Of a DNA stretch of 64,000 nucleotides, positions 10,977 to 22,711 are shown in pieces. Below the pieces are notes generated by a model. It had not been told where the DNA came from. It was given only the letters and a program-made list of their open reading frames with translations, and made no database searches. The number at the start of each line of letters is the position of its first letter. Within the stretch, counting starts at the first letter, position 1. The translations under genes were made by a program, and so were the position numbers. Origin of the DNA: Onchidella celtica (Eukaryota; Mollusca; Gastropoda; Systellommatophora; Onchidiidae); assembly GCA_963931925.1 (NCBI GenBank), contig OZ007573.1, positions 37,666,796 to 37,730,795 of the forward strand, in the 5' to 3' direction.

Positions 10977-11544
10977 GTAAGTGTGTGTGTTTGTGTCCGA
11001 CTAGACAGGCTATTGCGTGTATGAGCTTTTTTCTTTCTCCCCTTTACACCCCTTTATTGGGGAATTTAGATCTAACAAACAGAGTGACGTCCCTTGTTTT
11101 GATTTTCAAACTTACAAATTGTTTGTAATAATTCATAACACTATGACACGCCTTATTCGTAACACAAATAATGACAAGAATATAAGAAAGCCAGTTTCAG
11201 AACACAACTTTCTTTTTCCAATTTCCTATAAATGACTTCAGCAAACTGAAAGTTGATTTCCAAGAAAGGGTATTCTGACAGCTGTATGCCAGATGAAGTG
11301 TAAAACAGGCGTGTGATAATAAAATTGCTTGTGCTGTTAGTTTGATTCCCATTTGTATATTTGGGGTGCGCTCTATGTGTCACAGGGCCGTTGTGACCGT
11401 TGTGTTATAAGCACTGTTCAGACAGACTCAAGATTAAGTGGTTTGTGTGTGTGTGTGTGTGTTTGTGCATGCACTTTCCTTGTGAAGAAACTATAGTTCT
11501 TTCCCAGCATTCAGTCTGGTCCCATAGCTTTTACAAGCCGTAGA
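10977..11544. other. MULE intron, unfilled 5' part
   Basis: AT-rich sequence with a short (GT)n run near 11443-11463. No coding or repeat homology seen. Begins with the exon 1 donor and ends where the SINE sequence becomes recognisable. Confidence 0.5.
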
Positions 11545-11723
11545 GGCGGTGAATTAATAATTCACCGTGTCAAGGGGGCAGTATAGGTAGGCGGAGCCCA
11601 TCTCTCTCCTACGGCTGACTTTAACCTTCTCCAACTTTCGTCAGGTACCCCTTTTACACCTGGGTGAGGTGAGGAAAGCAAGAGTAAAGTTTCTTTCCCA
11701 AGGACACAACGCCAGGTCGCGGC
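11545..11723 (-). repeat. tRNA-derived SINE, 3' part (split by an LTR insertion)
   Basis: Read on -, GACCTGGCGTTGTGTCCTTG then GGAAAGAAACTTTACTC is the kind of conserved central block found in many invertebrate tRNA-SINEs. It continues through the GTACCTGACGAAAGTTGG region. Its 5' tRNA-like head lies at 26961-27031, across the LTR element; the two parts abut once the LTR element and one GCGGC are discounted. The outer end is approximate. Confidence 0.7.
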
Positions 11724-11882
11724 TGTGTTGTACAGGATTTATAGGGCGTATTCTTTCTACTCTAGCCGTGACACGTGTTGTCTGTCCGCCATGTTGGTCA
11801 TCAAGTGCTTGCCGTTGGCGCTCCTCATTGCCAGGTTTATACAAGTTGCCACATTGCCTTGTGTGACTCAATTATCAGTACA
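11724..11882 (-). repeat. 3' LTR of Ty3 fossil 1
   Basis: 159 bp from TGTGTTGTACAGG to ATCAGTACA as read on +. Direct copy of 26802-26960 with three differences. Confidence 0.93.
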
Positions 11883-12083
11883 TCTCCCCCCTTCTGAAGA
11901 ATCTCGAAATTATATTGCAGATCCAGTATGCTCCTTGCTTACTGTAGTACTTCTCTTAACACTTGAAGAGTAATTTTACTGAAACAATGTAACACAAACT
12001 TCAAACAGTTTCATAACTAATTACAATAGGCTAAGTGCTACCATAATATATCCTTTATGGCTGCACCTTGAAAGCCACATTAA

Positions 12084-12326
12084 CTCTTTCCATACTGCAA
12101 TTCAGCCCAAATTAGTCCAAATGCGTCAGTCCGGGGGACCGATACATCGGCAAAAAGTACTCTCCTTGTTACCCCTGGGCATTTCAACGATACTGTGTCC
12201 ATCTAGCTTCCCAGTGTTTTTGTTGTTTGTGGTACAACCGATGCCACTATTACTGCACTTCAGCAGAAATTAGTCCAAATGCGTCAGTCGGAGGAACCGA
12301 TGTATCGGTGAAAAGTACGGAAAGAG
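12084..12326. mobile_element. piggyBac-type MITE, about 243 bp
   Basis: Bounded by TTAA at 12080-12083 and 12327-12330. The right end read inward is CTCTTTCCGTACTTTT; the left is CTCTTTCCATACT. Both halves carry AAATTAGTCCAAATGCGTCA and a GACCGATACATCGG-like palindrome. Non-coding. TTAA targets plus inverted ends point to mobilisation by a piggyBac transposase. Inserted near the 3' LTR of Ty3 fossil 1. Confidence 0.8.
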
Positions 12327-12330
12327 TTAA

Positions 12331-13218
12331 TATTCACATATGAGGCGCTTGGGCGCCTTGGCCTGTCGATTGGATCTTCTTAGGCCAATTCCCTTGGACG
12401 AACTTATCGCAGGGTGTGCTTTTGCAGGACTCAAAGTATGACCAGTCTTGTTTGTTTCAGAAGGACTGGCTGTTTTGTCTCCTCCTGCCTCTTTTGAATT
12501 TTCCACAAAAATCCTACGATCTATATGATCCTCTGTGGTTTCTGTCTCAACATCATGATCTGGAATATCATACTGAACTCCTTCTGGAACTCGGTAAAGA
12601 TGACGTCGATTTCTTCGCAACTCGCCTTGGTTTTCAGTCTTGACAATGTATGACCTTGGTGCTATTTTCTTTACAACTTCAGCTGGAGTTTTCCATTGTT
12701 TGTCCAGATCTGTTTTGCCAAGGACTGTGTCTCCTCTATCGAGTTCTGGTAGATGTCTTGCCCCATGTCGTTTGTCATAGTTTCTCTTATGGGCTTCCTT
12801 GGCCTTTCTGTCTCTCCTTTCCAGTTCTTTATGGTCTAACCCGGTATTATTCAGGTTTTGTGGCAAACATGGTAACGTGTTTCTTATTTTCCTGTTGAAA
12901 AGTAGTTCTGCAGGACTTATTCCCAGTTCCACCAATGGTGTGGATCTGTACGCAAGAATAGCGAGGAATATATCGTCTTGAGACAGTATTTCTTTTGCTG
13001 TTTTGACTGCTCTTTCTGCTTTCCCATTTGATTGTGGAAATCTTGGGCTACTTGTGACATGTCGAAAATTCCATTTCTTGGAGAATTGTACAAATTCATC
13101 TGATGTGAATTGTCTGGCATTGTCAGATACTACACAGCTTGGGATACCATATCTTGCAAAACAACACTTTAGTTTGCTGATCACTGTGAAAGAAGTTGTG
13201 TTGGGCAAGTACATAATC
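12331..13218 (-). pseudogene. Ty3 fossil 1: C-terminal part of integrase region
   Basis: On - this encodes the second part of the integrase catalytic core (CVVSDNARQFTSDEF, PQSNGKAERAVKTAKE) and the following C-terminal region, ending in a basic tail. The rest of pol lies beyond the Helitron. Fossil part; see the element entry. Confidence 0.88.
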
Positions 13219-13554
13219 TCTATATATCTATACTAATAAAAGAGAAACTTTACGACATTGCGCGCGCCTCTGTCGCTACTCCTCCGTTAATGTTGATTGT
13301 ATGGCCTTCAAATTTTATACAGTGCTTAGTATAGTCTGTGGTCGTGTCGCCGGCACATAAAATTTAAATACATTTGAGAAATAACAGAACGTTTGTTTCC
13401 GTTTTTGTGTTGCGACACATCAAATTTTCGGCAATTTTTTGTCATCGATTATAGTATTCTGTGCGCAAATTGCTTGAGCGATTACAGTCGCCGATTTTGT
13501 TGAATCGCCTCGCAATATAGCCGATTGTGCTAAACTGCCTCGGAATAGACCCCC

Positions 13555-13618
13555 AAATTACATGTCTTATCATGAGGACGCAGATCTACATGTCTTATCA
13601 TGAGGACGCAGATCTAAT
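13555..13618. repeat. 28-bp tandem duplication
   Basis: ACATGTCTTATCATGAGGAC plus GCAGATCT occurs twice head to tail in the Helitron 5' leader. Confidence 0.85.
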
Positions 13619-13864
13619 GATTTACGTGCACTGTACACCTTCAAGAATGCATTTTCTCATAATATTTCATCGACTGAAGTAATCAGACCTATTTAACTCA
13701 TGATGTTTTAAGCCAACGATTACCACCAACTTCCGCCGTCACACATTTTAAAACAGTGCACAACTGTGGTTAAGTTTCAACTTTGTTCTGATTAGTTTAC
13801 ATCTAGACTAGGTCTATATATCTGTGTTTTAGAATGTGTTTTCAATAGCCTATGCCTACAGTCT

Positions 13865-13970
13865 AGACTAGATCTAGGAAAGGAAAGATTCTGGATTAGG
13901 TCGGGAGATTGACGCCACAGTACAGGGCCAACGTTTCAAGCGGCAACGATTGTTGTACGTGGGTGGCCAT
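13865..13970 (+). repeat. Duplicate of the start of the Helitron ORF
   Basis: CTAGGAAAGGAAAG, GGAGATTGACGCCACAG and GGCCAACGTTTCAAGCGGCA here match 14106-14200, the first codons of the Rep protein. This copy has small insertions and lacks the ATG. The direct duplication (about 240 bp apart) also includes the AGTCTAGACTAGATCTA block upstream. Confidence 0.8.
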
Positions 13971-14102
13971 CACACATTTTAACTATTTAAAGCAGCGCCC
14001 AACAGCAGGACTTTCATTTCGTCGCTCAACAGCAAACCTTTTTGGCTTTGGTTAGGTTTCAGCTTTGTTCTAATTAGTCTAGACTAGATCTAAGTTTTTA
14101 AT

Positions 14103-17100
14103 ATGCCTAGGAAAAGGAAAGGGTCTGGATTAGGGAGATTGACGCCACAGGGCCAACGTTTCAAGCGGCAACAATTGTTGCATGTGGTTGGATCTGCTAC
14201 CACCAATGAAGATTCGGCAACTGAAGAAGATGGAATTGCCATGCAGTCTCTTCAAGCTATTCAGACAGTGCCTCAAGTGCCTGATGAGCTTGCTCAAGAA
14301 CGCCGTCCACAGGAAACGCCAGTCCCTGCCCCAGCTCCACACCCGCATGAAAGGCCACCCCCTGCCCTAGCTACACACCCGCAGGAAAGGCCAGTCCCTG
14401 CTCTAGATCCAGGAATTCCAATGGCTCTTAACTATGCACCACATGCATTTGTTCAAAGGCATAACAATGCCATTGGAGGGATGACAAAGATATGTCCCCA
14501 TTGTCATGCATCAAAATTTAAATTGGAAACTCCTGGAATGTGCTGTGGAAACGGTAAGGTAACTCTGACTCCTTATCCACCTCAAACTAAATATTTGCAC
14601 ACCCTCTTTCACCAGGAAACCCCTGACGCAGTACACTTTTTATCAAATATCCGGAAATACAACTGTGCTTTCCAGCTGACATCCTTCGGATGCAGTGAAA
14701 TTAATGTTCCAGGTTGGAATCCCCAATTCCGCATCCAGGGCCAAGTCTGTCATCGCATCGGTGGACTTCTACCAAATACAAATACTGACGCCAGTGTTGA
14801 CGCAAAATTTCTTCAGATCTATTTCATCGATGGGGAAATGTCTGAGGTAACTGCCAGAATGGGTGTTGTTGATGGTCTTCGACAAAACATTGTGAGGGCA
14901 ATTCAAGAGGAGCTTCATGCACACAATATTTATGTTCGTGAACTGAAAGCAGTGCATGAATTTGCATTACACAACAATTTGGAAAATTACCGCATCAGTA
15001 TTTCGAATCACAACCGTCCACCTGGAGAGCATGAAAGACGCTATAATGCCCCCGAGACGAGTGAGGTAGGTCTGCTTATGCCCAATGATCCTGTAGGTGA
15101 GAGAGACATCGTCTTGAGGACGCGTGATGATACCCTACAACGCATCAGTGAATTTCACCCTGCGTATGATACCATGCAATATCCCATACTATTTCCAAGA
15201 GGTACACATGGATGGAATTTGCAGATGAAATTCACAAACAATAACAAACTCACCATGCTGAAATTTTACAGCTTTCACTTTATGACACGACCAGGGAATT
15301 ACATTTTGCTCAGCAGAAGGCTACTGTAGCAATTTTTAGTTGATGTCTATGCCAAAATTGAAAGTGAACGCCTTTTTTACATTCGGCGTGAACAGGGCAG
15401 ACAGTTATGGTGCTCTGAGAGATACCTTCACCTCTGGAGATGGTGACCCTCGGAATGTTGGTCAACGTGTAATATTACCTTCGAGTTTCACTGGGGGACC
15501 CCGCTACATGTTTGAGCGACAGCAAGATGCAATGACATATGTCAGACAATATGGAAAGCCAGATCTGTTTATTACCATGACGACAAACCCCAAATGGAAG
15601 GAAATTCAGGACAACCTCTGTCAAGGACAACAAGCACATGATCGACCTGACCTGACTGTGCGCGTCTTCAGGCTAAAGCTACAGCATCTCATGGAAATTT
15701 AAAAAAATGGTGACTTCGGTACACTGCAAGCTTGGCTGTACTCCATTGAGTTCCAGAAGCGTGGTCTGCCCCATGCACATATTCTATTGTGGCTGACCAA
15801 GGACAGCAAGATAACACCGGAGCATTTTGATAAAGCAGTTGTTGCAGAAATTCCTGACAAGAATCAAGATCCTGAGCTGTACAATATTGTTACATCAAAC
15901 ATGATCCATGGGCCATGTGGTCAACAGAATGTAACAGCACCATGCATAAAAAATGGCACATGCTCTAAAGGATTCCCCAAACCATTTCTCCACCACACTG
16001 AAACTGGCACTGATTCTTATCCCAAGTATCGGCGGAGACATCCAAGTGATGGAGGCCATACCGCTGTCCTGCAATGTACACGAGAAGGAAGAAGAACAGA
16101 AACAGTGGTAGATAACAGATGGGTTGTCCCTTATAACCCTTGCCTTCTCCGTCAAATGAATTGCCATTTGAATGTTGAACTCTGTAGCTCTGTCAAGAGC
16201 ATAAAATATGTTTTGAAATATGTCCATAAAGGTTCTGACCAGGCAACATTCCAGGTAACAGACCAAGGAGAAAGGGATGAAGTCAGTGATTTTATCAATG
16301 CCAGGTATATTGGCAGTACCGAGGCAGCATGGAGAATTTTCCAGATGCCAATGCACGAACGTTACCCGCCAGTTATTCAGTTAGCCGTTCACTTGGAAAA
16401 TGGCCAACGGGTATACTTTACTGAGGATACTGCACAAGAGAGGGCTACAGCTGATCCACCAGCATCAACACTCACAGCCTTTTTTCAGCTCTGTCAGATA
16501 GACCCCTTTGCTGCTACTTTGCTTTATATAGATGTGCCACGTTTTTACACATGGGCCAACAAAACATGGAGTCGCAGGAAACGTGGAAAGCAAATAGATG
16601 GTGAGGATATTTTTGAAGCCGCAGCAATCGGTAGAATGTATACAGTTAGCCCCCGTCAAGGAGAGTGTTTCTTTTTGCAACTGCTGCTTCATCACGTGAC
16701 CGGTCCAAGGAGCTACAATGACTTAAAAATTGTGGACCAGAATGTGTACCCTACCTACAGAGATGCATGTTTGCAGAGAGGGCTTTTACTAGATGACAAT
16801 GTCCACCACTTAACTTTGGAAGAAGCATCAGTCAGTATGTTGCCCAAACAGATGCGTAGTCTGTTTGCGGTAATTTTGGTGCACTGCAACCCAAGCAACC
16901 TTATGGATTTATGGTCAAGGCATACTGAAACCATGTCAGAAGATTTTGCTCACAGTCTTGGTGCAGACCGCAATGATGATATTGTTCTTCAAGCTGCTTT
17001 GGCAGAGATAGAAGATATGGTGTTGGACATGGGAGGACTTCAGCTCACACATTATGGCCTTCCTCACCATGAAAGAGATGCTGTGCAGAGAGCTGGAGCG

Positions 17101-18176
17101 GACTACAGGCGGGAAATGACATATGACATCGTGAAGGAGAAGGAAGTCTCTGCGAGAAATATCCAGTTACTTAATACAGAGCAACGTATTGTCCATGATG
17201 AGTTTGTTACAGCTGCACTTAATTCTGAGAAAGGGTTGTTTTTCCTGGATGCGCCTGGGGGATGTGGTAAAACATTTCTTATCCACATCATTCTTGCATC
17301 TATAAGATCACAACGAAGAATTGCTATTGCCACAGCCAGCAGTGGTCTTGCAGCTACCCTCATTCCTGGAGGCCGCACTATTCACAGCACTTTCAAGGTA
17401 CCCCTTAACTTGACGCAGTGTGATGTTCCAATGTGTTCGATCAAGAAAGGAACTTCCCTCGCTAAACTCATCAAGGGCTGTTGTGCCATCATTGTAGATG
17501 AAGCGCCCATGAGTAACAAGTTGATTTTTGAAGCCCTTGACAGATCACTTCGTGACATCACAGGAAGGGAAGAAATAATGGGTGGAATTACTACTTTACT
17601 ATGTGGAGACTTCAGGCAAATATTACCTGTAGTGCGTGGTGGCACAAGGGCCAACATTGTGAACTCATGCTTAAAGATGTCCAATCTATGGCAGTATGTC
17701 AAGATTCGAAAACTTCAAACAAACATGAGAGTTCATCTTGGTGGTGAAGCAGAAGCTGGTCAATTTGCTGAATTCTTGCTTGATCTTGGCAGTGGTACAT
17801 ATCCATTGTGCAAGGAACCAGACAGCATATTTCTGAATTCATTTGGAACCACAGTATTAACTACAAATGACCTAATTACTTCTGTATATCCAGATTTTTT
17901 GCAGAACCATACTAGCTCATGGCTGGCAGAACGGGCCATATTGGCACCACTAAATGACACTGTAGCCACCATCAATGCCAGACTTACTCAAATGATGCCT
18001 GGGCTGTGCAAAGTTTACACCTCCTTTGATAGCACTGTTACGGAAGAGGAGGCAGTGCATTATCCCACAGAGTTTCTTAATTCAGTAGAGGTCGCTGGGC
18101 TTCCGTCTCACAAACTTACCATTAAAGTTGGGATGCCAGTTATGATTATGCGGTCTCTCAACCCACCACGTCTAAT
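14103..18176 (+). pseudogene. Helitron Rep-helicase, main part (frameshift and stop in Rep)
   Basis: Rolling-circle replication initiator fused to a superfamily 1 helicase. ATG at 14103 opens a basic, then proline-rich leader (MPRKRKGSG). A zinc-finger-like ICPHCHASKFK...GMCCGNGK and the Helitron-like-N region (HPAYDTMQYPILFP) follow. The frame changes between about 15300 and 15345, and a TAA lies at 15700-15702. The HUH motif is intact in FQKRGLPHAHILLWL (15740-15795). The helicase has Walker A DAPGGCGKT (17248-17274), Walker B VDEAPM and the GDFRQILPV motif. The coding is cut at 18176 by the hAT element; its end is at 22250-22616. Confidence 0.9.
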
Positions 18177-21100
18177 CTGGCCCCCCAGGAAATCGCGGCC
18201 TTGCGGCCGCAAGTGCAGCCGCGTTTTTTGCTGAGAACAGCAAGAAATTGCAATTTTTGCGATTATCTGCAGTTTCTTGCAACTTTATAGAAAACCAAGA
18301 AAATATATATTATAAATTTTATATTTAGTGACCAGTCAACGAAAATCGCCAAGAAATCGTCAAAGTGCCAAGAGTATAATTTAGTGCCGAACGCTTTCAA
18401 AAATCGCCAAATTTGGGTGATTTGGCACCAAAATCGCCAATCTGGCAACCCTGTTTCATAGGCCTCGAAGATTTCAGGCCTTCAGTGAAGTAGCGTAGTG
18501 GAAGGGGAAGGGAAATCACTCTAGCCTAATCAAAGTGTGTAGCCTAGCCTAATATGTGTACACAGACGACATTCGTTCATTGTTTAGTTAGTTCACTTGA
18601 GTAGTAAGCCAGCACTGCAGTAGACCTAGATCTAGATTTATCAGATATTCATCATGGACAAATTCTTACAGAAGAAACCGAAACACGGTGTTAAGACGAC
18701 GGCAATGGATCGTCAACGAGAGTTTGCCAAAGACACCTTTGTATCGGGTGATAAACGGCTATTGTATTGTAAATGGTGCAATATTGTTTTGGACCATCAT
18801 CGCAAGTCCAGTATTTCGGCACACTTCACAACTGACAAGCATAAGAAGAGGAAATTAGAGAACAGTGGTGAGAATTCGTCCACCCCAGCAAAGCTGCAGA
18901 CAATGATAACCCTTGCAGGGCCCAGCACTGTGGCATCGAAAGGTAGATCTAGATCTAGGTGTTTAATCTATCGTCTTAACATTTTATGTCCATAATTAAA
19001 TTTTAAAATTAGGTTAAGCCTAGATGTAGATCTAGAATCTACTTAAAAATAGATGATGATGTTCATTTTTCCATTCCTCAGGCTGTCCATTTTTTTTCTT
19101 CTAGACCCTACAGGGCAAACTTTGACAGCCGTGCTGTCCGATTTTTCAATTTTTTCTTCCTACAGGCCCATCCGTGCTGTCCGATTTTTCATTTTCTTCT
19201 TTCTACAGGCCCAGCCGAGCTGTCCAATTTTCTTTTCGTTTTCTTTCTACAGGCCCAGCCGCGTTGTTAGATTTTTCATTTTTTCCCTTCCAGATCCAGA
19301 AATGCTGTTCCATGATAAACTTATTACCTTCTCTAGCATAACCTTGCTATTAGTTGTTTTTTTTCCACTGTGCCCAAAGTATGATCTTACCTAGAGTCCC
19401 TAGCTAAATAAAGTTATAACTACGATAGATTCATAATAAATTGTATTAATTATACAATTTCAGAACGGACAGACATATGCCAAGAGTGGGTGGCGATGTG
19501 TGCAGCAGCAAACATTCCACTGTCCAAAACAGACCACCCTGCTGTTCAGCAGTTCTTAAAAAAGAGTTGTAAATGGCAGATCGATTCCTCATGCGAAACA
19601 GCTGCAGGAGTGTTATCTGGAAAGAGAATACAATGTGAGGGTCCTGGAAATCAAGAGCAAATTGCAAGATAAACAAGTGGCATTAATAACTGACGAAATG
19701 TCAGATGACAACTGCAGGTAAGCGGAAATTGCCATGAACGTAATGTACAGTAATTTTTTTTCATATCCAGTACCCTCTAGATCTACTATATGTTCATTGG
19801 ATTTGTCAAGAATTCCTTTGATTATTTATGTTAAAATCAAAAGCATGTTATCACACAAAATCATGGAGACCTACTGTAGAGATTCTACGATAAACAATAA
19901 ACATTTGTGGCTCTATATGAACGTCTTTCCATGTGTTTGTTTTTCACTATGAGATTAACAGTATCCTGGTGTTTCCTCTTTGTTTTTTTCTTTCAGATTT
20001 GTCTTGAATGTGCTAGCTGCTCCATTGGAGACAACTTCAGAGCACAAAATCAAAACATACCTTCTGGACACTGTTTATCTAGAAGCAACAAATCACATCA
20101 CTGTGACTCAAAGTGTTTTGAAGACTGTTCAACAATTTGACATCCAGTTTGACAATGTAAGAGTGATAAACACAGACAATGCATCATATATGCACAAAGC
20201 ATTCACTACCTTACATTCAGTCTTTCCAAATTCTGTACACATTACCTGCTTAGCACATGTAATGAACTTACTTGGAGATGCATTCAAAAAACCATTCAAA
20301 CAAGTGACTAAATTTGTGAAGAATATGAATGCACTATTCTTTCATGCCAATGCCAGGAAAGCAAGATATCAGAGCCACATTGCTTCTGTGATGAAGAAAA
20401 AAGCCACTATGCCTCCAAATCCAATTTCTACAAGGTTAGTCCGAAAGTAGTGAAACAGCTTTGGTGTTGTTTTTGTATCTGTCTCTGTTTACTTTTTCAT
20501 ATTTATTACCCGGCATTATAGACTCTTAACATGTGATAGTGGTAGTCATTTTTAGCTCACCCTTTATAATATCTTCTGTTCTCAATACATGTATTTTGAG
20601 AGTTTATTGGTCTTGCTTGAAAAATCGTCTTAAAAATAAATTATTTAATTTGAATTGTTCTTCATGTGTGGATTCTTGTTATTCTTTGCATTTTTCCTCC
20701 ACTGGGTTTGTAGATTTTGACTTTGACTATATTATATGTTAATGTGATTGTCTTTTCAATTTCAGAACTTTGTCCTTGTCTCCTGCATTTAATTTACCAG
20801 TAAATTTACTACAATAAAGCCATTTAATTTGTTTTGTCAAAATTTTCAGATGGAATTGTTGGTACGACGCTGTTGCTTACCATGTGGAGCACTTTTCTGC
20901 TTACAAGACATTTATGGAGAGAGAGATGGATTTGGCAAAATCAGCAGCACCAGATTCCTTGAAGGACCTGAAAGAACTGTTCCTGGATGACAAGACTTCG
21001 GCCCTACTCCTCCAGAAAATGAAATTTATCACTGAGAAAAGTGAAATGTTTGTTCAAGCATTGAATGTTTTTCAAAGTCAACAGCCATTGGCATTAAAGG

Positions 21101-22249
21101 TGTGATTTTTGTTCAAAGATTACTTCACATTATAATATACCGGTAATATTATTGATTTGTTTTTGAGTTTTTGTTATGTATGCCTTTCCATTTTTCACTC
21201 TTATTAATGCTTTTTATATAATACTTTTACTACTGCATGCCTACTAGAACTTTTTCACAACTTGGGTCTGACATTTTAATGACATTGAACATAATTTATA
21301 CATTCTTTTCCATACAAAATACTAATGTTCATTATTGTTATGGTCCCACTCCAACACCTTTGCTTTTTTCTACATCTTTTCTAGGCATGGCCAATGTTGG
21401 AGGACTTGCAAAGTCGCTTTTATGGCGGGTGCATATCCCAAAGAGAATGCTCCCAATTCTACCTGGACGACTTCACCCATGCTGAAAAAGTGGAGCTTCA
21501 AGACTTGTTTGGGCAGGCCTTTGCCCTTGCAGAGGCAAAGCTAGTGAAATACTTGACTCCTGAAGGACAGCCTGGAATCCAATTTCTGAAGGATATCCAG
21601 TTCTTCAATCCTAACAGATTAATTTTTTTTTCAGGAGCAGAAGATGTAACTTCATCAATTGCAATCAAAGAACTTCAGAATATTCCAGAAGATGAAATCA
21701 AGAAGTACATGACCAAGCTTGGTCCAAATGCTGTTCAAATGTCAGTATCATCAGTGAACCCTCATCTCTTCTGGGCATCAGTGACCGATGACCTTCCTAA
21801 CCTGGCTGCTCTTGCCAAGCCACTTATTTGTTCAACTGTGAATTCAGCTGATGCCGAACGCAGTTTCTCTCTTTATAACCTAATTCTTTCCCCCAGAAGA
21901 CGAAGTCTTAATGAGGAGAATATGAAGCGCCTTTGTTTTCTTGCCTACAATCAGTTTGTTGGCCCAGATTTTTAGATGTAATGATTTAATGAAATCTGGT
22001 CTGGACGTTCGATGTTCATTTGTGAGAATTTTATGATTGTTTGTTCTTTACAATGTAACACAATACATTGCAACTGTGTATTTTGTTTTATTAAATGTGC
22101 TGAAACAGGAAAAAATGTTTCATTTTTGTGATGGATGTTTGTTTGTATGCACCTAGAGAGGTTGCAATTTTTTTGCAATTTTTAGGGTGATAACATTGCA
22201 TTTTTTTGCGTTTTTTTTCTTTTAAAATTGCAATTTACCGCGGGGCCAG
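18177..22249 (+). mobile_element. hAT element with BED finger, about 4.07 kb
   Basis: Ends CTGGCCCC (18177-18184) and GGGGCCAG (22242-22249) are inverted copies. TCTAAT flanks both sides (GTCTAATC / GTCTAATG, 7 of 8), close to the 8-bp duplication expected for hAT. Removing the insert restores the helicase reading NPPR-LMNGTRC, which confirms the boundaries. TTGCAATTTTT motifs recur near both ends. It carries a five-exon transposase on +. Confidence 0.9.
18654..21975 (+). pseudogene. hAT transposase, five exons, one frameshift
   Basis: Exons 18654-18942, 19464-19717, 19997-20434, 20850-21099 and 21385-21975 all have GT/AG ends and compatible phases. Exon 1 is a BED-type finger (YCKWCNIVLDHHRKSS, SAHFTTDKHKKRK) resembling the CGGBP1 branch of hAT. 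Exon 2 ends with a DEMSDDN block holding the first catalytic Asp. Exon 3 has NTDNASYM and ITCLAHVMNL (second Asp and the C-x2-H of hAT). Exon 5 has the C-terminal dimerisation region (SADAERSFSLYN). In exon 2 the frame shifts near 19560 (after QFLKK); otherwise it is open. Probably recently disabled. Confidence 0.87.
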
Positions 22250-22616
22250 TCTAATGAATGGCACAAGGTGCACTGTCTGCAAATCTACCCCCAATGCTTT
22301 GATAGTGCAGATATCATCAGGACCGTATAAGGGGGAAACACATGCCATTCCACGGATAATTTTGCAGCCTTCTGACAGTGCATTGCCCTTCACTTTTCAA
22401 CGGCGTCAATTTCCCGTTCAGCCATGTTTTGCCATAACTATAAACAAGGCTCAGGGCCAGACTTTAAAAACCATGGGCTTGGATTTAACATCTCCAGTAT
22501 TCACACATGGAATGCTATATGTGGCACTGTCCAGGACAGGAACAAATAAATCTGTCTTTGTGTTGGCTGCGGAATATCAGACTCGCAACGTCGTCTATCC
22601 AGAAGTTCTACAGTGA
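22250..22616 (+). pseudogene. Helitron helicase, C-terminal end
   Basis: Resumes the helicase after the hAT insertion: LMNGTRCTVCKSTPNALIVQ, then CFAITINKAQGQT and MLYVALSRTGTNKSVFVLA, the last conserved helicase motifs (V and VI) of Pif1-like Helitron proteins. Ends with TGA at 22614-22616; followed by a roughly 95-bp 3' tail. Confidence 0.9.
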
Positions 22617-22711
22617 AGGTATGTCACAATAGTTAACCCATTGTCATCATCTGTCACTGTCACACTGCCTTTTCTTTCTTTCCTATTCCATTCGTAGAAC
22701 GGGTAATCAGG

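Larger units (their letters stand above)
13219..22711 (+). mobile_element. Helitron (Rep/helicase), split by a hAT element
   Basis: The left end TCTATATATCTATACTAATA followed by AAAG is the typical animal Helitron 5' terminus. The interior holds a HUH Rep and a Pif1-like helicase on +. The element interrupts the integrase of Ty3 fossil 1 between about 13218 and 22711 with no obvious target duplication, as expected of rolling-circle insertion. The 3' end is placed only by where integrase coding resumes; I could not pin a CTRR end with a clean hairpin. A hAT element (18177-22249) sits inside the helicase. At least one frameshift and one stop lie in Rep, so it is defective. Confidence 0.88.
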
